DNA of 64,000 nucleotides. It comes from Flavobacterium branchiicola (GTDB lineage: Bacteria; Bacteroidota; Bacteroidia; Flavobacteriales; Flavobacteriaceae). A model generated the notes under the pieces. It made no database searches, was not told the origin of the DNA, and saw only the letters and a list, made by a program, of their open reading frames with translations. The first letter of the stretch is position 1, and each line of letters starts with the position of its first letter. The stretch lies in the NCBI RefSeq assembly GCF_018383905.1, contig NZ_JAGYWA010000010.1:62001-126000 (forward strand). The letters are read 5' to 3'. Shown here one piece after another: positions 1 through 8,884 of this stretch. Made by a program: the position numbers and the translations under genes.

Positions 1-94
1 TTCCAGAAACTTTCTGAATGAACTGTGCATTGGATTGCGTTACATTTAGAAGAAAACAATAAATGTAAGCGATAATTAAAACTGAAAACCTCAT
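1..94 (-). CDS. Secreted protein, N-terminal fragment running off the left edge
   Basis: Reading leftward from an ATG at 94, 31 codons stay open to the window edge. The peptide begins MRFSVLIIAY and continues with a hydrophobic stretch ending near SNAQF, which looks like a Sec signal peptide with cleavage after an Ala at about residue 23. The ORF is too short to name a family. It is transcribed divergently from nothing visible here and lies downstream of the AraC-type gene on the same strand. The remaining coding sequence is outside the window, so only export is inferred. Confidence 0.5.
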   Translation of the reverse strand, partial: MRFSVLIIAYIYCFLLNVTQSNAQFIQKVSG

Positions 95-207
95 AAAATT
101 CTAGCGATTAGTTTGACTTTGATAAAACAAAAGTCAGTTCTAAATCGCACTAAAAGGTAATCGAAAGCGAAATCAGGAGTACTGATTTATAAATTAGGAC
201 TCAAATT

Positions 208-1269
208 TTAGGATTGCAAAGCCTGAATTTGATAATTAAGAGGGGTTGTTCCGGTATGTTTTTTAAAGGCAGCAAAGAATGTCGATTTAGAATTAAAACC
301 AACATCGTAGCCAACAGATTCTAAAGTTAATTTATCTGTCGAAGCAATAATTTTACATGCTTCATTGATTCTGAATTCGTTTACAAAACTGGTAAAATTC
401 TTTCCCAGATTATTATTTAAAAACTGCGACAACTGATGACCGGAAATATTAATTTCCTTAGACAAATCTTGTAGTGTGAGGTTTGGATTTTTGTACAAAC
501 TCTTTTCAAACATGACGTTTTCTAGTTTTGCTGACCAAATTACAGCTTCAGCCGAATCGATCTTTTTACTCGAAATCTTCGGACCGTATAGTAAAAATAA
601 ATCGTCTGTTTTTTTTCGGTACAAAAGAATTGAAATTCCTAAATATAAAATGAACGAAAAAACAACTGCGCCACTTATATATAATGCACCGGGCGCCCCT
701 ATGATAGCTAAAAAATAGAAAAAGAATAAAAGGAAGTTACCAAAAAATAGCATTCCGAACCACATTTCGGCTGGACTTGCTTTTTCTTTTCTGGTCACGA
801 TTTTCCTCAAAACATTACGAAGTTCTAAACCCGCAAATACAATATAAGCAAACCATTGCAGGTATATGATTCTGATGAAAAATCCGCTCCAAAGTTTTGG
901 ATAAACTTCATAGGGATACAAAACACCCACCACAACAGCTAAAGTTCCCCATAAAGCGAGCATCATTTTCCAGGATTTTGGCATGATCTGTACTTCATCA
1001 ACAGCCGATTTTATAAAATAATACAAACAAGGCCCGATGAAAAAACAAGCTGTAAGCCCAAATTGCAGATACATTTTTGGAAGTTCAGGATGAAAATAAA
1101 CAAATACCGATTTTGCAATTCTAATACTTAAGGCAAACAAAAGCGCACCCAGAAAATAATTCGTCAGGTATTTTTTCTTGGTAAAAAGAAAAAAATAAAC
1201 ACCGAGAATAATTCCGTTGAAAGCGCCTAAAGCACTAAAAAAGAATAAAAGTTCCTTGCCAGCATCCAT
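208..1269 (-). CDS. AraC-family transcriptional regulator with membrane-embedded N-terminus
   Basis: 353 residues. The first about 215 residues form roughly seven hydrophobic helices, and the last about 85 residues are an AraC/XylS double helix-turn-helix. The second HTH shows the family signature around GYDVGFNSKSTFFAAFKKHTG and TPLNYQ. This layout, a 7TM-like sensor fused to an AraC DNA-binding domain, is common in Bacteroidota and suggests a membrane-anchored regulator whose ligand is unknown. The ATG at 1269 is chosen because a consensus -7 box (CAAAGCTA on the plus strand, 1294-1301) lies just upstream. The gene is monocistronic or leads into the secreted protein at the left edge. No target can be assigned from the sequence. 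Confidence 0.85.
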   Translation of the reverse strand: MDAGKELLFFFSALGAFNGIILGVYFFLFTKKKYLTNYFLGALLFALSIRIAKSVFVYFHPELPKMYLQFGLTACFFIGPCLYYFIKSAVDEVQIMPKSWKMMLALWGTLAVVVGVLYPYEVYPKLWSGFFIRIIYLQWFAYIVFAGLELRNVLRKIVTRKEKASPAEMWFGMLFFGNFLLFFFYFLAIIGAPGALYISGAVVFSFILYLGISILLYRKKTDDLFLLYGPKISSKKIDSAEAVIWSAKLENVMFEKSLYKNPNLTLQDLSKEINISGHQLSQFLNNNLGKNFTSFVNEFRINEACKIIASTDKLTLESVGYDVGFNSKSTFFAAFKKHTGTTPLNYQIQALQS

Positions 1270-1293
1270 AAATTAAGTCTGTTATATCTTAAA

Positions 1294-1301
1294 CAAAGCT
1301 A
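1294..1301 (-). promoter_or_regulatory. -7 promoter element for the AraC-type gene
   Basis: On the minus strand this reads TAGCTTTG, an exact match to the Bacteroidota -7 consensus TAnnTTTG. It lies about 25 bp upstream of the ATG at 1269. No clear -33 TTG motif is visible at the usual distance. Confidence 0.55.
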
Positions 1302-1405
1302 GAAAGATTATTTTTAAATGAAAATAAATCAGTTAACTTTATATTTAAGGAAATTAGTTGGGTAAAATAAATCAAAAATAATTTTATATTTTGTAAAATC
1401 TAATC

Positions 1406-1733
1406 TTAACCCGTTGGGTGAAATTGAACAAAATTTAATTTAAAAACATAGAAATATAGGCTTTTACTCAAGATTAAAGAAAAAGCAAGCTTTAAAACAT
1501 AGCTCTATGTATATTATTAGAAGTAAAACGTCTTTTTTAATGCTATAAAAACATAGCCCAAGGTTTCAACCTTGGGGACGTAACGATAATCGCTTCTCTT
1601 TATGTACCCAAGGTTGAAACCTTGGGCTATATTGATTTAGAATCTCATTCTTAAATTATATAGAAAAAGCTTTTACAAATAGTCACGAATCGTTGAGACT
1701 ATGTATTAAAAATAATTGTACCCAACGGGTTAA
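1406..1733. repeat. Nested inverted-repeat element (REP/MITE-like)
   Basis: This fills most of the 557-bp gap 1270-1826, where I see no gene. The outer arms are a perfect 14-bp inverted repeat, TTAACCCGTTGGGT at 1406-1419 and its complement at 1720-1733. Similarity continues inward, since both ends then carry an ACATAG motif. The inner arms are a perfect 24-bp inverted repeat at 1553-1576 and 1607-1630 with core CCCAAGGTTTCAACCTTGGG. Each inner arm is itself nearly palindromic. Degenerate copies of the inner arm recur at 23828, 23963 and 24064. There is no ORF inside, so any movement would need a transposase in trans. Confidence 0.75.
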
Positions 1734-1796
1734 AAATATATTTTTACTTCGGATAAAACTCAAAATCCGACGTCTGATTTTCCCAATTATAAATAC

Positions 1797-1804
1797 TACT
1801 TTTG
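1797..1804 (+). promoter_or_regulatory. -7 promoter element for the large outer-membrane protein gene
   Basis: TACTTTTG matches TAnnTTTG exactly and lies 22 bp upstream of the ATG at 1827. The gene therefore has its own promoter just outside the nested repeat element. Confidence 0.55.
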
Positions 1805-1826
1805 GCTTTTAAGAGTTTAAGTATTT

Positions 1827-4800
1827 ATGTTGAAAAAATTACTGTTTTTTACGGTTTTCATCTGGTTTTCTGCGCTTCAGGCTCAGGATACGGAATCAGC
1901 ATACAAAACCAAAAAAGTAATTGCAACACGCGACACCATTCATCTGGAGAAATTCAGTATAAACCCTGATTTCTTTGAACTTTTAAATACTAAAAATGAA
2001 GCTGTCGATTCTACTTTTTATAAAATTGATTTTCAAAAAGGAACATTACTTTTAGACCCAAAATTTAATGCTGTTTCAGATACTTTAATTATCAATTATC
2101 TTACTTATCCTGATTTTATTACCAAAGAATACAGCCTTTATAAATCGGATCAGATTGTAACGAATGATGTCGGAACCGAAAAACTGTACCGAATTGATAA
2201 TGCAAATGATAAAAAAGTCACTCCTTTTGATGGTTTAAATACTTCGGGAAGTATTACCAGAGGACTTACTGTTGGGAACAATCAAAATACGGTTTTAAAC
2301 TCCAATCTTGATTTACAAATTACCGGAAAACTATCCGATAAAGTAAGTTTGCGGGCATCGCTTCAGGATAATAATATCCCGTTGCAGGATGGTGGATATT
2401 CTCAAAAATTAGATCAGTTCGATAATATTTTCATGGAGCTTTTTAGTGACGACTGGAATATTCGGGCGGGAGATATTTTTTTAGAAAATCGGAAAACACA
2501 ATTTTTAAACTTCAACAAAAAGGTTCAGGGACTTTCTGCCAATTTTGATTTTGATACCGACAAAAGCAAAACCAATGTTTTTGCATCGGTTTCATTTGTA
2601 AAAGGACAATATGCCAAAAGTACCTTTACAGGCCAGGAAGGAAATCAGGGACCGTATAAACTAAAAGGTCAAAATGGCGAATTGTACGTTTTAGTAATTT
2701 CAGGTTCTGAGCGCGTTTATGTAAACGGTGTTTTGCTAAAACGCGGTGAAAACAATGATTATGTAATTGATTATAATGCGGGAGAAATTATTTTTACCTC
2801 GCTTTTTACGATCACTTCTGAAATGCGAATTAATGTTGAATATCAATATTCCGAACGAAATTACAATCGTTTGGTAACGTATGTTGGCGGAACTCACGAA
2901 AATAAAAACTGGAGTTTTGGAGGTTATTTATACTCTGAAAGTGATTTAAAAAATCAGCCTTTACAGCAAAATCTTTCGGCAGATCAGGTTCAGATTTTAA
3001 GTCAGGCGGGAGATGATCCTAATTTAATGAAAGCGCCTTCTGCATTTGAAGATGTTTATGCCGACAACAAAATCTTATATAGAAAAACTTTAATCAATTC
3101 AGTTGAAGTTTATGAGTATTCTAAGGACGCTACAGAGGTTTTATATAATGTGAAATTTAGTCTGGTTGGGAATAATCTCGGAAATTATATCATTCAGAAT
3201 AATACTTCGGTCGAGAGAATTTACGAATATATATCGCCTCAAAACGGTATTCCGCAGGGAAATTATGAACCGATTGTACAATTGATTGCGCCAATAAAAC
3301 TTCAGGTTGCTACTTTTCTTGGAAAATACAATCCAAATGAAAAAACGCTTGCCGATTTTGAAATTGCCATTAGCAATAATGATAAAAACTTATTCTCTAC
3401 GATTGATGACGGAAATAACGAAGGAATTGCTTTTAAAACCAACATCAAAAAACGTCTTTTTACCAGAAGCTGGACATTGGATGCTTTTGTTAATTATCAG
3501 TTTGTACAGGAAAATTTTAAATCGGTTGAACGTTTGTATAATATCGAATTTAATCGTGACTGGAATTTAAACACTGCTTTATCCGGGAATCAAAGTTTAT
3601 TGGTTACGGGATTAAATTTTGATTTGTTTTCGACAAAAGAAACAGCAAACATTGGTCTTTTTACTTATCAGTTTGAGAAACTTGATTTTACCGAAAGTTA
3701 TTCGGGAGCGCGACATACGACGACGGCTTTCTTTAAACTAAAAAACTGGACTATAGAAAATCAGGGTAGTTTTTTAAATTCTGATGCTACAACTTCGACT
3801 TCAAAATTCATCAGAAATCAAACCCGAACAAAATATCATTTTGGTAAAAACTGGGTTGGTGCGAGTATGCAGCTTGAGGATAATCAGGAAAAAGACAAAG
3901 TCACGAATCAGTTTTCGGCTTTAAGCCAACGATTTTCTGAATTTGGAACTTTTATTGGCCGTGGCGACAGTACAAAGGTTTTTGTTGAATTAGGTTTTTT
4001 ACAACGCCGAAATGATAGTTTGCAAAACGGATTGCTACAACATGTAAACAATTCGCAAACGTATTATTTAAAGTCAAAAATAATCCAGAACAAAAAGACA
4101 GATCTGGCGGTTTATGCGAGTTACAGAAACTTGGATTTCACTGATCAAACGAGAAAAAATGAGCCTTCATTAAATTCAAGAGTTCTATACAATGATCGCT
4201 TTTTTAATCAGTTTATGCAAATAGGAACTGCTTACGAAACTAGTTCAGGAACTATTGCGCAGCAGGAATTTACTTATATTGAAGTTCCAACGGGTCAAGG
4301 TGTTTATACCTGGAATGATTATAACGGAAACGGAATTCAGGAATTGGAAGAATTTGAGGTTGCTGCTTATGCCGATCAGGCGAGATATATCAGGATCTTT
4401 TTGCCCAATCAGGTTTATATCAAAACCAATCAGAATAAATTTTCTCAATCTGTGACTTTGAATCCGCTGCAATGGCAAAATGAGAAAGGTCTAAAAAAAA
4501 TTATTTCCTATTTCTATAATCAGACTTCCTTTATTATGGATCGTAAAGTAAAAAGTGAAGGCGGACGCTTAGAACTAAATCCTTTTGATTCTTCTGAAGA
4601 AAATATTCTGGGACTGAATTCCAGTTTTAGAAATAGCTTATTTTATAATAGAGGTAAGCAGAAACATTCTGTTACCTATTCTTATTTAATTAATAAGGGG
4701 AAAAACCTGCTTTCGGTTGGTTCACAAAATGTCAAAAACAATTCGCATCAATTACAATATACGCACTTGCTGCAAAAAAGCTGGTTGTTTAATTTTTTCA

Positions 4801-5258
4801 CCAAGACGATAAAAACTGATTTGATTTCTAAAGATTTCACTGAGAAAAACTACGATTTGAAAGGGTATCAGATTGCACCAAAAATCAGTTATTTATTTTC
4901 TAAAAACACAAGTCTGGATTTCTTTTATGAATTTCAGAATAAAGAAAATCAGATTGGAAATTTTGAGACTTTGGTTCAAAACCGCCTTGGAACTTCTTTT
5001 TCATTCGCCGGAGAAAAGAAAGTGACTTTAAATGGTGAGTTTTCTTTTTATGAAAATAAATTCAACGGAAACGAATTTTCATCTGTAGGATTTCAAATGC
5101 TTGAAGGTCTTCAGGCGGGACAAAACTTAGTCTGGAAATTACTTTTACAAAAAAATATTACTTCCTTTTTAGATGTTAATTTAAACTATCAGGGTCGAAA
5201 AAGCGAGACCGGAACAACCGTTCATACAGGAAATGTTCAGCTTCGCGCTTATTTTTAA
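1827..5258 (+). CDS. Large secreted outer-membrane protein with predicted beta-barrel
   Basis: 1143 residues with a signal peptide (MLKKLLFFTV through LQAQ). After an N-terminal region of about 150 residues the sequence becomes long alternating amphipathic strands typical of an outer-membrane barrel, ending LRAYF with the terminal Phe expected for BAM insertion. Near residues 280-320 there is a segment of the form GSERVYVNG then DYNAGEIIF, seen in large Bacteroidota surface proteins. Near residue 830 DYNGNGIQELEEFE matches the spacing of an EF-hand calcium loop. There is no TonB box or plug domain that I can recognise, so it is not a standard TonB receptor. The function is unknown. The Lys/Ala-rich secreted protein follows 63 bp downstream and may be co-transcribed. 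Confidence 0.75.
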   Translation: MLKKLLFFTVFIWFSALQAQDTESAYKTKKVIATRDTIHLEKFSINPDFFELLNTKNEAVDSTFYKIDFQKGTLLLDPKFNAVSDTLIINYLTYPDFITKEYSLYKSDQIVTNDVGTEKLYRIDNANDKKVTPFDGLNTSGSITRGLTVGNNQNTVLNSNLDLQITGKLSDKVSLRASLQDNNIPLQDGGYSQKLDQFDNIFMELFSDDWNIRAGDIFLENRKTQFLNFNKKVQGLSANFDFDTDKSKTNVFASVSFVKGQYAKSTFTGQEGNQGPYKLKGQNGELYVLVISGSERVYVNGVLLKRGENNDYVIDYNAGEIIFTSLFTITSEMRINVEYQYSERNYNRLVTYVGGTHENKNWSFGGYLYSESDLKNQPLQQNLSADQVQILSQAGDDPNLMKAPSAFEDVYADNKILYRKTLINSVEVYEYSKDATEVLYNVKFSLVGNNLGNYIIQNNTSVERIYEYISPQNGIPQGNYEPIVQLIAPIKLQVATFLGKYNPNEKTLADFEIAISNNDKNLFSTIDDGNNEGIAFKTNIKKRLFTRSWTLDAFVNYQFVQENFKSVERLYNIEFNRDWNLNTALSGNQSLLVTGLNFDLFSTKETANIGLFTYQFEKLDFTESYSGARHTTTAFFKLKNWTIENQGSFLNSDATTSTSKFIRNQTRTKYHFGKNWVGASMQLEDNQEKDKVTNQFSALSQRFSEFGTFIGRGDSTKVFVELGFLQRRNDSLQNGLLQHVNNSQTYYLKSKIIQNKKTDLAVYASYRNLDFTDQTRKNEPSLNSRVLYNDRFFNQFMQIGTAYETSSGTIAQQEFTYIEVPTGQGVYTWNDYNGNGIQELEEFEVAAYADQARYIRIFLPNQVYIKTNQNKFSQSVTLNPLQWQNEKGLKKIISYFYNQTSFIMDRKVKSEGGRLELNPFDSSEENILGLNSSFRNSLFYNRGKQKHSVTYSYLINKGKNLLSVGSQNVKNNSHQLQYTHLLQKSWLFNFFTKTIKTDLISKDFTEKNYDLKGYQIAPKISYLFSKNTSLDFFYEFQNKENQIGNFETLVQNRLGTSFSFAGEKKVTLNGEFSFYENKFNGNEFSSVGFQMLEGLQAGQNLVWKLLLQKNITSFLDVNLNYQGRKSETGTTVHTGNVQLRAYF

Positions 5259-5321
5259 TCGTTTGCAAAAAAGCTAAGAATAAATTGATTAATTTTAATT
5301 GAAATTTAAACTCTTAACCTT

Positions 5322-5945
5322 ATGAAAAAATTATTATTACTTTGTTTTATAGTCGTTTTCTCTTCTAATTTTTATGCTCAGGAAACTGCTGCAAAAACAA
5401 CTAAGAGTAAAACTGAGGCATCTGCTAAAAAAGCAAAATCTGATGCTACCAAGGCTAAGTCTGATGCTAAAAAAGAAGCTGATAAAGCTAAAAAATCTGC
5501 TGACAAAGCAACAGATGCATCTACAAAAGCGAAGAAAGAATCTGCAAGCGCTGCTAAGAAAACAGCCGATAAAGAAACTGCAAAAGCAAAAAAAGAATCA
5601 GCAACTGCAGCTAAAAAAACAGCCGACAAAGAAGCAACAAAAGCGAAAAGCGAAGCCGCAAAAGCTACAAAAGCCGCTGACAAAGCAGAAAGTGCAAAAA
5701 CAGATGCCAAGAAAACAGCAGACAAAGCTGATGCTGCTAGCAAATCTGCAAAGAAAGATGCTGAAACAGCCAAAAAAACGGCTTCAAAAACAAGCACTAA
5801 GACTTTAAAAGAAACCAACGAGAAAGCTCCAAAAGTGGCTGATAAAGTTACCGGTGAATACAACGGAAAAAAAGTATATACAGGCCCAAGAGGTGGTAAA
5901 TACTACATTAACAAAAACGGAAATAAAACTTATATTCAGGATTAA
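5322..5945 (+). CDS. Secreted Ala/Lys-rich repeat protein with C-terminal PBCV-type basic adaptor motif
   Basis: 207 residues. A signal peptide (MKKLLLLCFIVVFSSNFYAQ) is followed by about 140 residues made almost only of Ala, Lys, Asp, Glu, Thr and Ser in AKK/ADKA patterns, a histone-H1-like or long helical composition. The last about 25 residues, with TGPRGGKYYINKNGNKTYI, match what I know as the PBCV-specific basic adaptor domain. The repetitive composition opens long shadow ORFs in the other frames and strands. The signal peptide, the adaptor motif and the adjoining stop decide for this frame. The protein would be exported and strongly basic. A role in binding polyanions is only an inference. 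Confidence 0.8.
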   Translation: MKKLLLLCFIVVFSSNFYAQETAAKTTKSKTEASAKKAKSDATKAKSDAKKEADKAKKSADKATDASTKAKKESASAAKKTADKETAKAKKESATAAKKTADKEATKAKSEAAKATKAADKAESAKTDAKKTADKADAASKSAKKDAETAKKTASKTSTKTLKETNEKAPKVADKVTGEYNGKKVYTGPRGGKYYINKNGNKTYIQD

Positions 5946-6114
5946 GGTTCTGAGGTTCTGAGACACTAAGGGACTAAGTTTTTTTTAGATTGCGCTTTGA
6001 ACCATTTACTTGACAAACCGAACTTAAGTTCGGTTTTTTTTATTTTCTAAACAGAAATCTTAGCAACTTAGTACCTTAGCATCTTAGAATCTTAGCCCCT
6101 CAGAACCTTAAATC
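5942..6114. repeat. Octamer-array inverted repeat bracketing the 5322 and 6195 genes
   Basis: At 5950-5981 four octamers follow each other exactly (CTGAGGTT, CTGAGACA, CTAAGGGA, CTAAGTTT), starting right after the stop of the upstream gene. At 6059-6114 seven octamers follow (CTTAGCAA, CTTAGTAC, CTTAGCAT, CTTAGAAT, CTTAGCCC, CTCAGAAC, CTTAAATC). The outermost 14 bp are a perfect inverted repeat (TTAAGGTTCTGAGG at 5942-5955, complement at 6098-6111). A terminator hairpin sits between the two arrays. Confidence 0.8.
6015..6041 (+). terminator. Rho-independent terminator after the Ala/Lys-rich gene
   Basis: A perfect palindrome (AAACCGAACTT and its complement) at 6015-6036 is followed by a run of T. 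It lies 70 bp after the stop at 5945 and before the glycosyltransferase gene. Confidence 0.8.
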
Positions 6115-6194
6115 AGAGTTAATAATTTAGTAATGTGTGCGAAATATCATAAAAAACATATTTCTTTATCTTCGTTTTCAAAAAGCGTTAAATT

Positions 6195-7277
6195 ATGAGC
6201 ATTGACTATTCTGCTAACAAAACTATATTAGTTGCTCCTTTAAACTGGGGATTAGGCCATGCCACCAGGTGTATCCCGATTATCAAAGCGCTTCAGGAAA
6301 ACAAATTTATTCCGATTATCGCTTCTGATGGTGTTGCTTTGGCTTTATTGAGAAAAGAATTTCCATACATACAAACTCTGGAATTGCCTTCCTATCATAT
6401 TGAATATGCTAAAAATGGCAAAAACTTTAAATGGAAACTGATTAAAAATTTACCCAAAATGATCACGGCCATTTTGGATGAAAAAAAAGTGGTGAATTCC
6501 TGGATCAAAAAACACGGAATTGACGGCATCATATCAGATAATCGATTGGGGGTTTTCAGTAGAAAAGTTCCATCGGTTTTTATGACGCATCAGTTAAATG
6601 TTATGACCGGAAATACAACTTGGTTTACCAGTAAATGTCATCAGTATTTTATAAAGAAATACACAGAATGCTGGGTTCCTGATTCTAACGAGAAAACGAA
6701 TCTTACCGGCGATTTAGGGCATTTAAAAACCAATCATCTGAATTTAAAATATATTGGTCCTTTGAGCCGAATGCGTCAAAAGGAAATAGATAAGGTTTAT
6801 GACTTAATGATTATTTTATCCGGACCAGAACCTCAGCGTACTTATTTAGATGAAAAGCTACAAAAGGAAGTAGCTAACTATAAAGGTAAAGTTGTTTTTG
6901 TACAAGGTCTTGTCGAGAAAGTGCAAAATAAGTGGCAAGCCGGAAATGTTACTTACTACAATTTCATGAACTCTAAACAACTGGAACAGACTTTTAACGA
7001 AAGTGAATTTGTTTTATGTCGCTCCGGTTATACAACTGTAATGGATTTGGCAAAACTGGGCAAAAAAGCTTTTTTTATACCAACTCCCGGGCAATATGAA
7101 CAGGAGTATCTGGCAATAAAACTTCAGGAAGAAAATCTTGTACCGTATGCAATGCAAGACGACTTTACGATTGAAGATTTATCAAAAGTAAAGTCGTTTA
7201 AAGGATTGTCTCAATTTAAAAATGAAATTGACTGGGACTCGTTATTTTCTGTTTTTGAAGATGAAGCTCCAAATTAA
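6195..7277 (+). CDS. Glycosyltransferase of the GT-B / MurG-like fold
   Basis: 360 residues. The N-terminus has the glycine- and His-containing loop LNWGLGHATRCIPIIKAL after a first beta strand. The C-terminal half carries the donor-binding region FVLCRSGYTTVMDLAKLGKKA followed by PTPGQYEQEYLA, the arrangement seen in GT28-like UDP-sugar transferases. There is no signal peptide, so the enzyme acts in the cytoplasm or at the inner face of the membrane. The acceptor and product cannot be told from sequence. The gene is flanked by the octamer array and probably stands alone, since the next gene is convergent. The ATG at 6195 is the first in frame, with a near-consensus -7 box (TATCTTCG) at 6167. 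Confidence 0.75.
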   Translation: MSIDYSANKTILVAPLNWGLGHATRCIPIIKALQENKFIPIIASDGVALALLRKEFPYIQTLELPSYHIEYAKNGKNFKWKLIKNLPKMITAILDEKKVVNSWIKKHGIDGIISDNRLGVFSRKVPSVFMTHQLNVMTGNTTWFTSKCHQYFIKKYTECWVPDSNEKTNLTGDLGHLKTNHLNLKYIGPLSRMRQKEIDKVYDLMIILSGPEPQRTYLDEKLQKEVANYKGKVVFVQGLVEKVQNKWQAGNVTYYNFMNSKQLEQTFNESEFVLCRSGYTTVMDLAKLGKKAFFIPTPGQYEQEYLAIKLQEENLVPYAMQDDFTIEDLSKVKSFKGLSQFKNEIDWDSLFSVFEDEAPN

Positions 7278-7428
7278 AAAACTATAAGATTTTTCAAATT
7301 CCAAACTAACAGAAATATAAAAACTGCGTCTTTGCGATAACGAATTTGTATAAGCTGCGTCCAAAATTAGAACACGGATAAAACTGATTCACTATCGCGA
7401 AGGCGCGGATTAAACTGTTTTTTTTACT

Positions 7429-8724
7429 TTAGAAGTTGAACTGCGCTTGCAAACGCAATAAATTTCCTTCTTGTCTATTAATCGGGCGAGCGCTGTCTAC
7501 ATAAGATCTGTCTGCAATCACGTATTCAGCTGTTAATTCTAATGCTTTGATTGGTTGCCATTCAATACCAAACTGATAATCTCTTACGACATAACTTCTG
7601 GCGTCTTTTTCATATTTCTTACCTCCGTCATAATATTGAAATTGAGCGTAAGGATAAATATGTTGCTTTTTGATATCCCATTTATAATTCAGTAAAACAT
7701 AGCCTCCATTCAAACTGGTTTGATCAACGGTATTGGTTACAGGATTATAACGCGGTCCTTTACCAATATTATACTCGGTCTGGATTCCAAAAGGTTTTGG
7801 ATATAGAACAAAAGTTGCTCCTATTCTTTCATCTTTCACATACTTAGGATCATTAACAGTAACGCCTGGAGAAATTTCATCTGTAAAAGCCCACTTCCCA
7901 TCATAGGCCTGAATTCCAGGCTCGATAATCTGACTTCCAATTACAAAAGGATAAGATACTCTGGCTACTACATTCAAATCTCTGTTTGCATCAATTTTGT
8001 TAGCAATCTGTCCATTATAAACACCAAATGCAAATACACCATAATCACCCGAACCTTTGTAGCCATCTTTTACCAACATGGCAAAACGCTCTCTGATTTC
8101 TTCAGGCGCCCAATAAAAAATCAGTCCCAAATCACGTTCATTTGCTATTGAACTGTTTATTCCATCTGGACGATCTAATGTTAAACGTTGTGAACTAGAC
8201 TGCATGTTTACGAATCCGTATGGAATTTTACTTTGCCCTACACGAACGCGATATTCTCTTTTTTTATCAAAAGAAAGGTCAAAATACAAGTCACGCACCT
8301 GAACAAAATTTTGGATTCCGGTAACTGGTGAGCTGGCAAAATCGGGTTGAAAATAAAAGAAAACATTTGGATGAACCTGACCCGAAAACACTAAACGTGC
8401 ACGACGAATAAAAAGTCCGTTATTTGCTTTTGCATCTGGCGCGGTTGAAGTTGTTCCCCAGGATCTGTCACACTGGTCACAAGTAATTTTGTCATTTGTA
8501 GAAAGCAGACCATTGTATCGAATTTGAGCATAACCTCTTAACGAGATTTTATCGTACCAATGTTCTTCAACTCCTCCTCCAGATTTAGTTTCCGGAAGTT
8601 TTGATTTATTAATAGAATCTAAAAGACGCATTACTTCGTTTTTTACATCCTGTTTATTTAATTCCTGCGCATTAACGGCACAAGTAAGCACTAATAAAAC
8701 CGCAATCAATATTTTTTTTATCAT
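7429..8724 (-). CDS. OprO/OprP-type porin, probably phosphate-selective
   Basis: 431 residues from the ATG at 8724. An upstream in-frame start would add 14 residues in front of a clean signal peptide (MIKKILIAVLLVLTCAVNAQ) and would overlap the promoter, so it is rejected. The mature protein is a beta-barrel porin with many aromatic-girdled strands, for example IRYNGLL, LFIRRARLVFSG, FYFQPDF, and a terminal Phe (LQAQFNF). This matches the phosphate-selective porin O/P family, forming outer-membrane channels for phosphate or pyrophosphate. A PhoR-like kinase gene lies just upstream on the same strand. A three-heptamer PHO-type array controls the promoter. Substrate selectivity in this organism is inferred, since the family also contains polysaccharide-induced members. 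Confidence 0.85.
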   Translation of the reverse strand: MIKKILIAVLLVLTCAVNAQELNKQDVKNEVMRLLDSINKSKLPETKSGGGVEEHWYDKISLRGYAQIRYNGLLSTNDKITCDQCDRSWGTTSTAPDAKANNGLFIRRARLVFSGQVHPNVFFYFQPDFASSPVTGIQNFVQVRDLYFDLSFDKKREYRVRVGQSKIPYGFVNMQSSSQRLTLDRPDGINSSIANERDLGLIFYWAPEEIRERFAMLVKDGYKGSGDYGVFAFGVYNGQIANKIDANRDLNVVARVSYPFVIGSQIIEPGIQAYDGKWAFTDEISPGVTVNDPKYVKDERIGATFVLYPKPFGIQTEYNIGKGPRYNPVTNTVDQTSLNGGYVLLNYKWDIKKQHIYPYAQFQYYDGGKKYEKDARSYVVRDYQFGIEWQPIKALELTAEYVIADRSYVDSARPINRQEGNLLRLQAQFNF

Positions 8725-8752
8725 TTTTTCTAACGTCCTTGATTTCAAGATG

Positions 8753-8797
8753 CAAAGATGTATCACCTATGTTAAGAAAACATTAACAGGATGTTAC
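8753..8797 (-). promoter_or_regulatory. PHO-box-like heptamer array and -7 box for the porin
   Basis: Read on the minus strand, heptamers GTAACAT, TTAATGT and TTAACAT are separated by exactly 4 bp (11-bp period, 8797-8769). An 8-bp gap then leads to CATCTTTG (8760-8753), one mismatch from TAnnTTTG. The 7-4-7 geometry is that of PhoB sites, and the same 8-bp spacing to the -7 box occurs at the two related promoters downstream of the phoB-like gene. Confidence 0.75.
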
Positions 8798-8884
8798 TAT
8801 AATAAAAATTTATTGTTACGGACTGAATCCGTATGTTGATTTATTGTTAAAACCTAGGTTTTACAGCTTTTAACGAAAACCGGA

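Noticed and set aside
5374..5863. Long open frames in other frames and on the minus strand across the Ala/Lys-rich gene (144 and 161 codons)
   Set aside because: They arise from the low-complexity GCT/AAA composition. They have no leader and lack any domain, while the 5322 frame has a signal peptide and a known C-terminal motif.
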